NCBI RefSeq assembly: GCF_027938815.1
Contig: NZ_CP115913.1
Location: forward strand, 5,428,001-5,492,000
DNA from: Oceanirhabdus sp. W0125-5
Lineage (GTDB): Bacteria > Bacillota > Clostridia > Clostridiales > Clostridiaceae
Direction: 5' to 3'
DNA: 64,000 bases
Under the pieces are notes generated by a model, which ran no database searches, was not told the DNA's origin, and worked only from the letters and a program-made list of their open reading frames with translations. Made by a program: the position numbers and the translations under genes. Below are positions 16,131-25,695 of this stretch, one piece after another (position 1 is the stretch's first letter; every line of letters starts with the position of its first letter).

Positions 16131-18609
16131 CTAAAATACTCCATTCCCTTAACATTTCTTTAGCCTTCTTATCAATTTCCTTTGCAACAATCATCTGCTC
16201 TTCCCCTACAGCTTTAGTAAATAATATATCATGAGAACTTTTATTATATATATCTCCTACTATCTTTCCAATAGAATCAATTTCTCTTGGCATAAATGAA
16301 CTGAATGCATATCTAAGCTCAGGCAAAATTTCCATAAACTCATGGCTATCTAGTCCTACAACATAGTCATTAAGCATCTCTATCATATATTTGTCCATAA
16401 GTACTATATCTCTACCTGTTGAAAATAGTCCTTTTAGGAAAGAAGCACACTTTCTTCTTTCTTCTCCTGATCCCTTTATATATGAACCGATCTTATTCAT
16501 TATTTCCTTCTGCTCAATACAATTCCAACCATATAATACACCAATCATGGCTCCTTCTAATACAGGTTGAATATCCCTCTCATGGAGTACATTCATTAAC
16601 TTATCGATAAACAGTTCTTCATCACATATACTTTCACTGCAGATTAGATTCAACTTCTTAATCCCTTCGATATACATCATTTCATCAAATTTAGATATAT
16701 CCTTTATTCCATCCATCATCAATACAGCTTTCTCATATGATCTTATCTGTAATCTCTCAAGTGCCTTTTGAATTTCTTCTTCTGGTTCATCCTTCAATAG
16801 GAAATACATATAGTTCGCACACTCAACCAATGATAAAAATTCACCATCATCATCTATGCTTTGAAATACTTGATTTACTATATCATGAACATTTTCTATA
16901 AGCCCCATAATCATTGCTCTTATAAGTGCTAAAGCTGACCTTCCGCTGTGGCCTTTTACCTTTTCTATCTCTAAAAGAAGCATCTCTTTTGCAGCTTCTT
17001 TTATACTTCCTCCGTATACTGATAGCTCAATTAAACGTCTTTCCACTTCTGGAGTCCAGATATATGTCCACGTTTCCCTCTTAAGATTTATATCTTTTCC
17101 ACTTACTCTGTCAGCACCTTTAGTCATCATGCTGAATCCACAATCAATATATGTCATCATATGGAAGAACTCACTTATACGCTTATGAAGTGCTTTCTTA
17201 TAAATATCTAAGATTTTTTCTCCCTTTTCCATTGTGTTGATTTTCAATTTATACTTCTTGCACAAGTCTTTGAAATCTTTCACAATAGGGGGAATATCTA
17301 TGGTTGAAGTAACTACTCCTACTTTATCACCAACCATGCATTTTGTTAGTATTTCTAGCGGTTTATTGTTTAACTCACTATATTCCCCTTTAATAAATGA
17401 ACTTCTTACGCCTTCACATATCTCATTCACGCCGCAACTTTTCTTATCTCTTAAAGAAGCTAGTCCCTTAGCCATAATGAGAGCTTGAATTGCATCATCA
17501 GTAGATGTTCCTTCTCCTTCTTTTCTTAATGTTCTACTGCACTTTGCAATGAAATATTTTACACACTCTTCATATACAATTTTTGATTTTTCCACATGTA
17601 TATCACAATTTTCATTACACTCTTTACTCATAAGACTAAAAGCCTTATCTTGCTTCTGAATTATATCCCATGCTTTGCTATAAAACGCAGTGTACGGCAT
17701 TCCACTTGCATATCCACTCAAAGCATCGCTGTGTTTATAGGAGTAAGGAATTAAATAGGCATTACTGTCATCTTCTTTCACTTTGCTCATCTTCTTAACC
17801 TTATTCTCTTGGTTATCATTAAGGAGTTTTATAATTCCATAGGTATGAAATCCCCCTGTAACAACAAGGATTCTACTGTATTTTTTTCTCGCCTCTTTTA
17901 TTCTTTGTGTCATATATCTTTCTCTTGATATACATCCTTCCTCTTCAAGACGAGACTCATCATCTCCAACTCTTGTCATATAGCAATAGGTCAACATATC
18001 TTCAATAAATACATCGCTTGATAAATCCAAACCTTTTAATTCAAAGTATTTCTCCCAGAACTCATGAAAATCTTTTGTATTCCCATGTTTACATAACTGT
18101 TTCAAGAATTCCCCTCTTTGAAGATATTTATCATCAGAGTATTCCTGTTTCTTCATTTTCTCCCTTATACCTTTTCCTTCCTTTGAGGCTAAAAGAATTT
18201 CTTCATAAGGAAGGTCTATAAATTCAACATGAATTCCTTTTTCTTGTCCATGTTTAAGGGCGAAATATTCTGGTGAATGTTTCAACATTGGATAATAGCA
18301 CATATACTTTCCTTTTTCATCATCAAGTAATTTTTTAGAATCTGTATATGTATAATATATACTCAAAGGAGGTTTGCTATCTTCATGTGTTAATCCATCA
18401 ATAAGATTATTAGCATTGCTTGGCCCTTCAATCAGTATAGCATCTGGTTTATACTTCTCAATGGTCTGCTTAAGATGATATGTGCAAACAGGACTATGAT
18501 GCCTAACTGGAAAAAACACTAATTCCTTACTAAGATCATATGCTTCATGTATAAGATTTTTTAGTCCCTCTATTTTATCCAGCTCTTGGCATTGTAATAC
18601 TCGTTCCAT
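16123..18609 (-). CDS. DUF5682 family protein (YehM-like)
   Basis: 828 residues. The N-terminal block FFPVRHHSPVCTYHLKQTI followed by YKPDAILIEGPSNAN is diagnostic of DUF5682. A second conserved block, ILVVTGGFHTYGIIKLL, lies near residue 250. The remainder is largely helical. No signal peptide. Found in operons with MoxR and VWA proteins; the biochemical role is unknown. It starts inside the MoxR gene (40-base overlap) with GAGGGGGGAG before the ATG. Somewhat longer than the E. coli counterpart as I recall it. Confidence 0.85.
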   Translation of the reverse strand: MERVLQCQELDKIEGLKNLIHEAYDLSKELVFFPVRHHSPVCTYHLKQTIEKYKPDAILIEGPSNANNLIDGLTHEDSKPPLSIYYTYTDSKKLLDDEKGKYMCYYPMLKHSPEYFALKHGQEKGIHVEFIDLPYEEILLASKEGKGIREKMKKQEYSDDKYLQRGEFLKQLCKHGNTKDFHEFWEKYFELKGLDLSSDVFIEDMLTYCYMTRVGDDESRLEEEGCISRERYMTQRIKEARKKYSRILVVTGGFHTYGIIKLLNDNQENKVKKMSKVKEDDSNAYLIPYSYKHSDALSGYASGMPYTAFYSKAWDIIQKQDKAFSLMSKECNENCDIHVEKSKIVYEECVKYFIAKCSRTLRKEGEGTSTDDAIQALIMAKGLASLRDKKSCGVNEICEGVRSSFIKGEYSELNNKPLEILTKCMVGDKVGVVTSTIDIPPIVKDFKDLCKKYKLKINTMEKGEKILDIYKKALHKRISEFFHMMTYIDCGFSMMTKGADRVSGKDINLKRETWTYIWTPEVERRLIELSVYGGSIKEAAKEMLLLEIEKVKGHSGRSALALIRAMIMGLIENVHDIVNQVFQSIDDDGEFLSLVECANYMYFLLKDEPEEEIQKALERLQIRSYEKAVLMMDGIKDISKFDEMMYIEGIKKLNLICSESICDEELFIDKLMNVLHERDIQPVLEGAMIGVLYGWNCIEQKEIMNKIGSYIKGSGEERRKCASFLKGLFSTGRDIVLMDKYMIEMLNDYVVGLDSHEFMEILPELRYAFSSFMPREIDSIGKIVGDIYNKSSHDILFTKAVGEEQMIVAKEIDKKAKEMLREWSILDE

Positions 18610-19682
18610 GCTCCCCCCTCTTTCTTGCTTCTATCCTTGATAACCGATGAAAAGTAATTTTTTAGTTTTCCAACATCTTCTCTATTCTCTTTTACAACTG
18701 CACCCATAACATTCTGAACAACCCTGTCCATTGTTATCTTTCCATCATCATAGTAATATGATCCAAGAGCAGTCTGGATATATACTGATACAGCTTCTGC
18801 AGTACTCATCACAGCATCCATCTTTTCTATTCTTGCACCCTCAGATGATATGCCTTCTCTAAGCTCATGGAATGTAACTGCTAATATTTCAGCTGCATTC
18901 TTATCCACATTCATGTCAATATTGTTATCTTTAAAATACTTTTGTGCTTCCTTCTCTATTATCTCCATCTCAAGTGATATGTTGCTTACAGGGAAAACTG
19001 TTTCAAAGTTAAATCTTCTCTTAAGGGCACTACTCATATCGTTTACCCCTTTGTCCCTAATATTAGCTGTTGCAATAACATTAAATCCTGGTTTTGCATA
19101 TATAACCCCTTCACTCCCAAGTTCAGGAATGTTAAGTACTTTATCACTCATCATACTTATTAAACTATCCTGTATCTCAGAAGGACATCTAGTTATCTCC
19201 TCAACCCTTGCAAGGGAACCAATTTCCATACCTTTCATCAATGGTGATGGTATTAATGAATTTCTGCTTGGTCCATCAGATAATAGCATGGCATAGTTCC
19301 ATGAATATTTAACCATATCCTCTGTAGTACCTGCTGTTCCTTGAATAGTATTACTGCTATCTCCAGATATCGCTGCACTTAGAAGTTCACTAAGCATACT
19401 CTTTGCAGTACCTGGCTCACCAACTAACATCAGCCCTCTATTACCTGCCAAAGTAACAATACATCTTTCAATAAGTGCATCATCACCATAAAACTTTTTC
19501 TTTATCTCTATCTTCTCACCATTGAACTCTATTGGTTCATCTCTACCAATTATAAAATCTCTAACTGCTCTTGGAGACAACCTCCAATTTGCTGGCTTTG
19601 CCTCATTATAAAAACTGTCTAATGCCTCTAATTCTTTTTTATATAGTTCCTCTGCAGGAGGTCTTAATATTTTCTGGTTCAT
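18570..19682 (-). CDS. MoxR-type AAA+ ATPase (YehL-like)
   Basis: 370 residues. Walker A is GEPGTAKS (residues 88-95), followed by the Walker B region SLARVEEITRCPSEIQ, sensor 1 in FNVIATANIRDKG, and the arginine finger region SSALKRRFNFE. MoxR ATPases remodel or activate protein complexes together with VWA partners, and such a partner is encoded two genes downstream. AGGAGTG before the ATG. First gene of the tightly overlapping four-gene block; a structured 240-base element lies just upstream. Confidence 0.92.
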   Translation of the reverse strand: MNQKILRPPAEELYKKELEALDSFYNEAKPANWRLSPRAVRDFIIGRDEPIEFNGEKIEIKKKFYGDDALIERCIVTLAGNRGLMLVGEPGTAKSMLSELLSAAISGDSSNTIQGTAGTTEDMVKYSWNYAMLLSDGPSRNSLIPSPLMKGMEIGSLARVEEITRCPSEIQDSLISMMSDKVLNIPELGSEGVIYAKPGFNVIATANIRDKGVNDMSSALKRRFNFETVFPVSNISLEMEIIEKEAQKYFKDNNIDMNVDKNAAEILAVTFHELREGISSEGARIEKMDAVMSTAEAVSVYIQTALGSYYYDDGKITMDRVVQNVMGAVVKENREDVGKLKNYFSSVIKDRSKKEGGAWNEYYNAKSWIK

Positions 19683-19751
19683 TTTTTCACTCCTAATATG
19701 ATTTTGTTTTAAATGTTATTGAATAATAAGAAACTATTGTGCTTTAGAAAC

Positions 19752-19992
19752 GCAAGTTGAAAGTGGAAAATTGAAAGTTGAAAACGTAGGATATTTCTCT
19801 TCGAGAAATTTTAATCATATTGTTCTTCGGACAAGAATAGTTTACTCGTTTCATCTAAATGAAACCTTGTATTCTAAATTACAATATTTTATCTAAAGAT
19901 AAAATGAGTAAACACCTATTGCTCTATAGAACAATAATATATAGTTTTGCGGAGCAAAACCTCCATCGTTTTCCACTTTCCATTTTCAACTG
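19752..19992. mobile_element. Nested palindromic element, MITE-like
   Basis: Imperfect terminal inverted repeats, left 19752-19786 and right 19967-19992, are built from GTTGAAA/GTGGAAA units and end in AAAACG/CGTTTT. Inside are paired segments ATTGTTCT (19819) with AGAACAAT (19928), GTTTACTC (19840) with GAGTAAAC (19906), and small hairpins: ATTTCTC-TTC-GAGAAAT, GTTTCAT-CTAA-ATGAAAC, ATTTTATC-TAAA-GATAAAAT, GTTTTGC-GGA-GCAAAAC. No coding frame. It separates DUF4132 from MoxR within the cluster. A non-autonomous transposon or a structured RNA are both possible. Confidence 0.6.
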
Positions 19993-20046
19993 TTCAGTTA
20001 TGTTTTATGTCATAATGTTTCTCTATAACCCTCTATCTAAAGTTTC

Positions 20047-23000
20047 CTAAGATAATTTCACACCACTATACATATCATGTTTCTTCCAGTTCTCATCTCT
20101 CTCAACACATTTCTCAGTTACCTTGCTTAGATCATATGCTATCTCACTGAAAATTCTTGCTGGAACATCCTTTGGATTTATAACAGTATCTTTACTTACC
20201 TTATCATAGACATAGCTTCCTCTTCTAACTTGTCCAGCTTTATAAAATGCATACTCAAATATCATTGCTTCTTCTCCATCATATGCACTCATTCCAACCC
20301 ATAGTCCACTCATATTAAGCTCTACTCCAATATCTCCAATCTCTTTACAGAACTCATAATATCCACCAGCATCTTGAATGCTTCCTTTTTCCCATTGGTA
20401 TTTTGATAATTTCCCAAGAAGAGATATTCCATTCATATTTAATCCAGCAAATCTTTCTATTGTCATTCTCTGAATTTCTTCCTCTGTTACTTTAAATATT
20501 TCTCTATGAAGCTGAGGTAATGGTTGTTCAACTTCATAATCTTCAAGTTGTTCTTTCCATTGTTCAAGTACATCTTCTTCTAATTCTATAGGATGTACCA
20601 AGCCTATAAATGGAATGTCACCAAGCATTTCTTTATATTCCTCCATAAGGAATTCTTCCTCGTCATATGTGTTAAAAGTTCCATCTTCCATATATCTAAA
20701 GCTATCTTTTAACTCTTCTCCATCATATACTCCCCATATAAGTCCAGTAGCAAACTTATGCATAATATTATTATCCACAAAAAGCTTATTCCATTTTTCA
20801 GCTGTCCATTTTCTATTAATAGATAAAGCGAGTTCCAATCTATCTCTTTGAATTTGAACAACATTTTTAAGCTGCTTTTTCAATACCTTAAACTCTTCTC
20901 TTGCCTTATTTGCCATTTCTGGATCATCTTTTTTACCTACAGCAGGTAAATTGTTAAGCTTCTTTCCATCCTCATTATGAACCTCAAGAGTAAGTTCATT
21001 TGATAAAATTACGGTAAACTTTCTAGTTCCATAATCAAATACTTGCTCTCCACTCTCATCAAATCCTAAAGTTGGTATAAGTCTATCAGAAAGCTCTTCT
21101 GGATGAATATTCAACTCTTTTGCAGCAATCTCTAAGGCCTCAGCAGCCGCTTTCTTAACCTGTTTAAACTTGAATTTTCTGCTCAATCCATCAATGAATA
21201 GTAAAGCTTCATCACTTCCATTAAGTCCAAGTGCCTTTACAGCATATGTTGCCATTGTTCCTCTTGAAACCTCAGGCCACTCTTTAATATTTTTCTGAAG
21301 TATATTGATTGTTCTTCTATCTCCATATATAGCAGCAAATATTAATACCCACTTTTTCTTTGCATCAGCTCCATTATTCAACCAAATATTAAGAAGTGAG
21401 TAAGCAGCATTTTCAAGGTCTTCTCTATTTATATATGAAGCAATATTTTCACCTTCTGGATTTAATGTTATTCCATCTGTATCGCTATATGTTATAAATA
21501 AATGTTTAAACACAACCTCACTTATCTCTTCTTCACTATCTGAATATCTCATCTTAGGCATGTCCGCTCTATCAATCCATTTTACCTTTGTTTTCTTATT
21601 TTTATTTATATATTTTTCACAATAGTTATCTATAGATAACTCTCCATCATTAGAGTCTTCTGTTTGTCCATCATCTTCTGCTCCACCTATGGCTTCATAT
21701 ATTTTATTCTTTACTTTTGAACTCTTCTCACCTTCTACCATTGAAGCGAAATTTTCTCTAATTTCATCATCAAGCATAGTTGAAAGCATATCAACTGCCA
21801 CTTCTCTTGCAGAAGCTTTTTTGCTTTTCAGCATATCAATTGCAATTTGTTTTCCTTTACCATATTTCTTTAGAGATAATATAACCTGTTCCTTTACTCC
21901 TTTTGCACTTTCTTCCATAGAAGCTTTTAGCATCTTTTCATAGGCTTCCTTGACAATTTCATCACTTTTCTCAGTTATTATTATTCCTGTAAACTCTAGT
22001 AAAGCCTCTTTCCCTAAAACTTGACAATATTTAAATGACTCACATATAATTTTAATTTCCTCTTTAGTTGTAGAATTTATTTCACGATTTATTTTCTTGC
22101 ATATAATAGCTCTACTATCCTGATCACCTAAGATAGTCATAAGCAATGCATTTATATACACTTCATCAACATTACTATCCCTACATATATTAACAAACTT
22201 ATTTATGTATGATTTATCATCCTGTTGTGAAAGTTTTTCAACCAGTGTATATACAAAATGAGTATTATGAATTCCTAAGAAAATTAAATATTTTATAATT
22301 CTGTTTACCCTATCTTCTGATACAAGCTTTCTCAAGATACCAACTGAATAACATAAGTTTTTCTTATTAGAATATAAATATTTATTTCTGAAGCCCTTTG
22401 GAAGTTTAATCTTTTCAATCTCTATCTTTCCTTCTATGTAATCATTGAAAGCATCGATATCCTTCTGTTCAAAGCTTTCACTGCTCATAAATTCTTTTAA
22501 TTGGTTTTCAACATATGCTTCAATATAATCTTTATATTCTGCTCCTTTTCCATCTTTTATTAGTTCATTTACCATAACTATCTTATATGAATCCTCAGCT
22601 TCTGCTGTAGCTTCTTCATATATATCCTTTTGAAGCTTATAATATTTTTCTATGTCCTTACTATCCAGTGATCTGTAACTTTCCATAGACTGTTTAGCTA
22701 TCCATTTCATAAATTCTTTCTTTCTTAAATTACTGCCCAAACTAAATTTATATAATTCATTGGTTATATTTTCATCATATCTGCTTCTATAATATGATCT
22801 CGAATCTAAATAATACACTAGTCTTGAAAAAACATCATCACTGATAGAATTTAACAATAGCTCAAAAGTTCTATCACACATTTCTAAATCTCTTAAAATG
22901 TAACATAAAGAAACTAAGCTTTCATGCTTATCTCTTAAATATGTAAACTGTATCTTCTTAGGAAAAATATCAGTTTTCCCTTCAATATAGTCCATTGCAT

Positions 23001-23652
23001 CCTCTACATCCTTCTCTGTACCATTAGGAGAAACACCTTCTCTTATTGCCATAAGTAAAAACTCTAATATATTTTTATTATACATTCCATCTAACATATT
23101 ACCTGAGATTCCATTTTTGTCTTCCGCAAGCATAATCATAGTCAACATAGCTTTAATATCTATATCTTTAGCAGCCAGCAATGCTTTCATAAATTCTCCA
23201 TGATGATTCTTATATATGTATCCAAACTCATTATCTTCATTGCTATAATATTCATTATTCCCCTGTGCAAAGCTCTTTGCTTTATTTATAATATATCCTT
23301 CAAAAGGAACTCCAATTTCAGAATATAGTGTGAAACCATCTTCACACTTTCTACATAAACGAGCAACAGACCATAAAGTATGAAACTCATCTTTTAATAC
23401 GCAGTAAATAATAAACATATGCTTGTAAGCAAGTTCCTTATTCTCATGATATATTTCAGCAATTGAATCACTTCTACTATATAAGATAGATATTTGATGA
23501 TTAGTAAAATCATTTTTTATCTGTGCCTTTAATACCTCTCTATCTACTTTGCATTCAAGGAACCCTTCAATCATCTCCATTTGTTTCTCATCAAAACCTA
23601 GTTCTTCATACACTCTCAATAGCTTATCATAACCTTTTTCTTCTAATATCAT
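20047..23652 (-). CDS. DUF4132 protein (YehI/MolR-like)
   Basis: 1201 residues, close to the length I recall for E. coli YehI. Mostly helical, with HEAT-like stretches in the middle (for example SAREVAVDMLSTMLDDEI). The C-terminal third carries the DUF4132 domain (from about LSNELTLEVHNEDGKK through DRLELALSINRKWTAEKWN to GLIWGVYDGEEL). No signal peptide or membrane segment. Function unknown. GAGGAG precedes the ATG. It is the promoter-proximal gene of the cluster, but the 365-base gap with a structured element means the downstream block may have its own promoter. Confidence 0.85.
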   Translation of the reverse strand: MILEEKGYDKLLRVYEELGFDEKQMEMIEGFLECKVDREVLKAQIKNDFTNHQISILYSRSDSIAEIYHENKELAYKHMFIIYCVLKDEFHTLWSVARLCRKCEDGFTLYSEIGVPFEGYIINKAKSFAQGNNEYYSNEDNEFGYIYKNHHGEFMKALLAAKDIDIKAMLTMIMLAEDKNGISGNMLDGMYNKNILEFLLMAIREGVSPNGTEKDVEDAMDYIEGKTDIFPKKIQFTYLRDKHESLVSLCYILRDLEMCDRTFELLLNSISDDVFSRLVYYLDSRSYYRSRYDENITNELYKFSLGSNLRKKEFMKWIAKQSMESYRSLDSKDIEKYYKLQKDIYEEATAEAEDSYKIVMVNELIKDGKGAEYKDYIEAYVENQLKEFMSSESFEQKDIDAFNDYIEGKIEIEKIKLPKGFRNKYLYSNKKNLCYSVGILRKLVSEDRVNRIIKYLIFLGIHNTHFVYTLVEKLSQQDDKSYINKFVNICRDSNVDEVYINALLMTILGDQDSRAIICKKINREINSTTKEEIKIICESFKYCQVLGKEALLEFTGIIITEKSDEIVKEAYEKMLKASMEESAKGVKEQVILSLKKYGKGKQIAIDMLKSKKASAREVAVDMLSTMLDDEIRENFASMVEGEKSSKVKNKIYEAIGGAEDDGQTEDSNDGELSIDNYCEKYINKNKKTKVKWIDRADMPKMRYSDSEEEISEVVFKHLFITYSDTDGITLNPEGENIASYINREDLENAAYSLLNIWLNNGADAKKKWVLIFAAIYGDRRTINILQKNIKEWPEVSRGTMATYAVKALGLNGSDEALLFIDGLSRKFKFKQVKKAAAEALEIAAKELNIHPEELSDRLIPTLGFDESGEQVFDYGTRKFTVILSNELTLEVHNEDGKKLNNLPAVGKKDDPEMANKAREEFKVLKKQLKNVVQIQRDRLELALSINRKWTAEKWNKLFVDNNIMHKFATGLIWGVYDGEELKDSFRYMEDGTFNTYDEEEFLMEEYKEMLGDIPFIGLVHPIELEEDVLEQWKEQLEDYEVEQPLPQLHREIFKVTEEEIQRMTIERFAGLNMNGISLLGKLSKYQWEKGSIQDAGGYYEFCKEIGDIGVELNMSGLWVGMSAYDGEEAMIFEYAFYKAGQVRRGSYVYDKVSKDTVINPKDVPARIFSEIAYDLSKVTEKCVERDENWKKHDMYSGVKLS

Positions 23653-23922
23653 TTCTGTTTCTCCTCTCTTTGTTTAACCTATGTAAATAATTCTTTACGA
23701 TTTTATCCCTTATCCTTATCTATAACTCCATACAACTTATACTAAAAATAAATAAAATTAATATACAAGTAAAATTTACTTGTTATATTATTTCATAAAC
23801 TTAAAAATTATTCAATAAATACAATAACTACCTATGTACATTTTATCATGAAAAATATTATTTTAAAATTATTTTGGGAACTTATTTTCGCTTTTTGTAA
23901 AAAGGTACAAACAAGGGTATAC
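23653..23922. other. Intergenic region upstream of the DUF4132 gene
   Basis: AT-rich; should contain the promoter of the yeh-like operon. No recognisable operator. The hairpin repeat at 23923 follows. Confidence 0.4.
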
Positions 23923-23973
23923 GCAGGGGACGGTTCATGAATTCTTTTAATAAATTCATGAACCGTCCCCTGC
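23923..23973. repeat. GGGGACGGTTC hairpin repeat, copy 5
   Basis: GCAGGGGACGG...CCGTCCCCTGC with CATGAATT tips. The right side extends as TTGTC, and the left flank holds a disrupted counterpart (ACAAGGGTATAC). It lies 14 bases after the stop of the 23987 gene. Confidence 0.94.
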
Positions 23974-23986
23974 TTGTCTTACTTAT

Positions 23987-24961
23987 TTAGCTTTCTTTAA
24001 GTTTTGCAAAAAATTTATTTACAGCTTCAGATATTTTTTCACTTTCTAAGTTTACATTACGAAAAGAAAGATTTATTCTATCCAGTACTGATAAATGATC
24101 ATTAGGTGCAATGTATTCATCTTTTTCACATATTAGTTTCCATCTTGATGTATCAATATTTAAGTTGTGAATTTCTCTCATTTCATCTTCAGATAAACAT
24201 ATAATAAACCTATGCTTAAGATCTGTAAAAAGTATTTGTCGCTCCCCTAAGTAAGTCTTTATTCCCATAAGGTCAGCTACTTGTTCATCAAATACATACT
24301 CTGCCTCTTCTTCAATCATTTTTATATACTCTTCATCTATTTTTCCACTTAAAGTGAATCTATGCTTATATTCAGCAATCTCATTAATCACATATCCTAA
24401 TTGATTAAATTTGTCTATCTCCTCTTCTGTTAATTCTGAAGCCACATACCCTCTACCATTGTAACAACTCCTAAAATTTCCTTTCACGAATAGATCTCTA
24501 TCTAATTTTTCATCTATCACTTCTACCTGCCAAGCGAATTGATCAAAAGATAACAAATCCTTTTGAACTATTTTCTTTATTAAATTTTCAACTTGATGAT
24601 TTATATTTCCATAACACATTACAATCTTATGTTTGTCTCTATCTATAGGATTACTAATACTAACCCCTTCTATTTTCATCAAATCTTTTTTTAGCCATTC
24701 TGATTTTTCATTTAATTCATATTGAAAAACAAATTCAGAAGAATTCTCTAAAGCATATTTAAATATATAGTTCCAAACTACCTCCTTATCTTCTGGGGTA
24801 TTTGATGAGTCAATAGCATACAATTTAACTCCTTCAGATACTTTTTTTTCTTTCATAACATGTCCAACTCTAAAGGTATTACTCTTTCTCAAACCAAAAC
24901 TTAATATATCTTTCCACCCTTTGTATTCAACTTCACTCAAGTTCCAAAATAAATATTTCAT
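23987..24961 (-). CDS. Hypothetical cytoplasmic protein
   Basis: 324 residues, GGAGGAG before the ATG. No signal peptide, membrane helix or recognised motif. Acidic, mixed alpha/beta composition, with tryptophan-rich N-terminus (MKYLFWNLSEVEYKGWKDIL). It lies upstream of the yeh-like operon on the same strand but is separated by hairpin copy 5, so probably independent. Confidence 0.65.
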   Translation of the reverse strand: MKYLFWNLSEVEYKGWKDILSFGLRKSNTFRVGHVMKEKKVSEGVKLYAIDSSNTPEDKEVVWNYIFKYALENSSEFVFQYELNEKSEWLKKDLMKIEGVSISNPIDRDKHKIVMCYGNINHQVENLIKKIVQKDLLSFDQFAWQVEVIDEKLDRDLFVKGNFRSCYNGRGYVASELTEEEIDKFNQLGYVINEIAEYKHRFTLSGKIDEEYIKMIEEEAEYVFDEQVADLMGIKTYLGERQILFTDLKHRFIICLSEDEMREIHNLNIDTSRWKLICEKDEYIAPNDHLSVLDRINLSFRNVNLESEKISEAVNKFFAKLKES

Positions 24962-25222
24962 ATCTCTCCTCCAGTAAAATTCTCATTATATTCTTATTAC
25001 ATTTTCTAGTAACTCAATCCACATTATAAGTTATTATTTACATAAATAGTATAACAAGTTTATAATTTCATATAAAGATATATTGTATAAAATTTTCTAA
25101 TTATTTTTTATTTTTTTATTCTTAATAATATTGTATTAAATTCATCTTATTTAGGAGGTACCCATTGTGCGAAAGAAACATCTTTTTATGCTTATTTAAT
25201 ATTTAAAAAGTAAACAAAGCTA
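24962..25222. other. Intergenic, no gene supported
   Basis: AT-rich. AGGAGG at 25153-25158 stands before a GTG at 25167 that opens only a 10-codon frame (MRKKHLFMLI, then stop); possibly a leader peptide or the remnant of a lost gene. Confidence 0.35.
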
Positions 25223-25267
25223 AGGGACGGTTCATTAATTTATTTTATAAATTAATGAACCGTCCCC
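25223..25267. repeat. GGGGACGGTTC hairpin repeat, copy 6
   Basis: AGGGACGGTTCATTAATT paired with AATTAATGAACCGTCCCC, AT-rich loop. Intergenic. Confidence 0.94.
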
Positions 25268-25411
25268 CATACGATGTACCTTTCTTCGTCTAACTTTTAT
25301 TTACATATTTTGCATAATAAGTTATAATTGTATTTAAATACATCATGAGATTTACTGACCGATTCACTTTATATTTATTTAATATATGAATAATAGGAGG
25401 TAGTCTTTGTT

Positions 25412-25630
25412 ATGAATTTAGATATGCTTTTTGGGTGTACGTTTTTTTTAATTTTAGGATTCATTGGATTTAAGAGCCCTAAATTTAAATTTGATATAAT
25501 ATTCGGATGGATTTTTGAAAAAATTGAACTTAGCCATTCCTCAATTAAAACCATTAAATATATCGGTGCTTTTGAATTAGTACTAAGCTTTATATTCTTT
25601 GTTGGTAGTTTTAATTTCATTAACTTATAA
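25412..25630 (+). CDS. Small two-helix membrane protein
   Basis: 72 residues with helices at about 3-19 and 48-67 and a short charged loop. AGGAGG at 25397 precedes the ATG. The opposite-strand frame over the same DNA has no ribosome binding site. Family not recognised. Followed directly by hairpin copy 7. Confidence 0.65.
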   Translation: MNLDMLFGCTFFLILGFIGFKSPKFKFDIIFGWIFEKIELSHSSIKTIKYIGAFELVLSFIFFVGSFNFINL

Positions 25631-25641
25631 AAAGTACAAGC

Positions 25642-25688
25642 TGGGGACGGTTCATTAATTATTTTAATAAATTAATGAACCGTCCCCT
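25642..25688. repeat. GGGGACGGTTC hairpin repeat, copy 7
   Basis: GGGGACGGTTCATTAATT paired with AATTAATGAACCGTCCCC at the convergent junction of the small membrane protein and the lipoprotein gene (12 and 8 bases from the two genes). Likely acts as terminator for both. Confidence 0.95.
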
Positions 25689-25695
25689 ATTTTGT

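Noticed and set aside
25153..25199. A 10-codon reading frame with AGGAGG (GTG at 25167)
   Set aside because: Too short to call; no conserved context. Recorded as a possible leader peptide or remnant only.
25375..25620. Minus-strand frame overlapping the small membrane protein gene
   Set aside because: The plus-strand frame has AGGAGG and two clean membrane helices; the minus-strand frame has neither.
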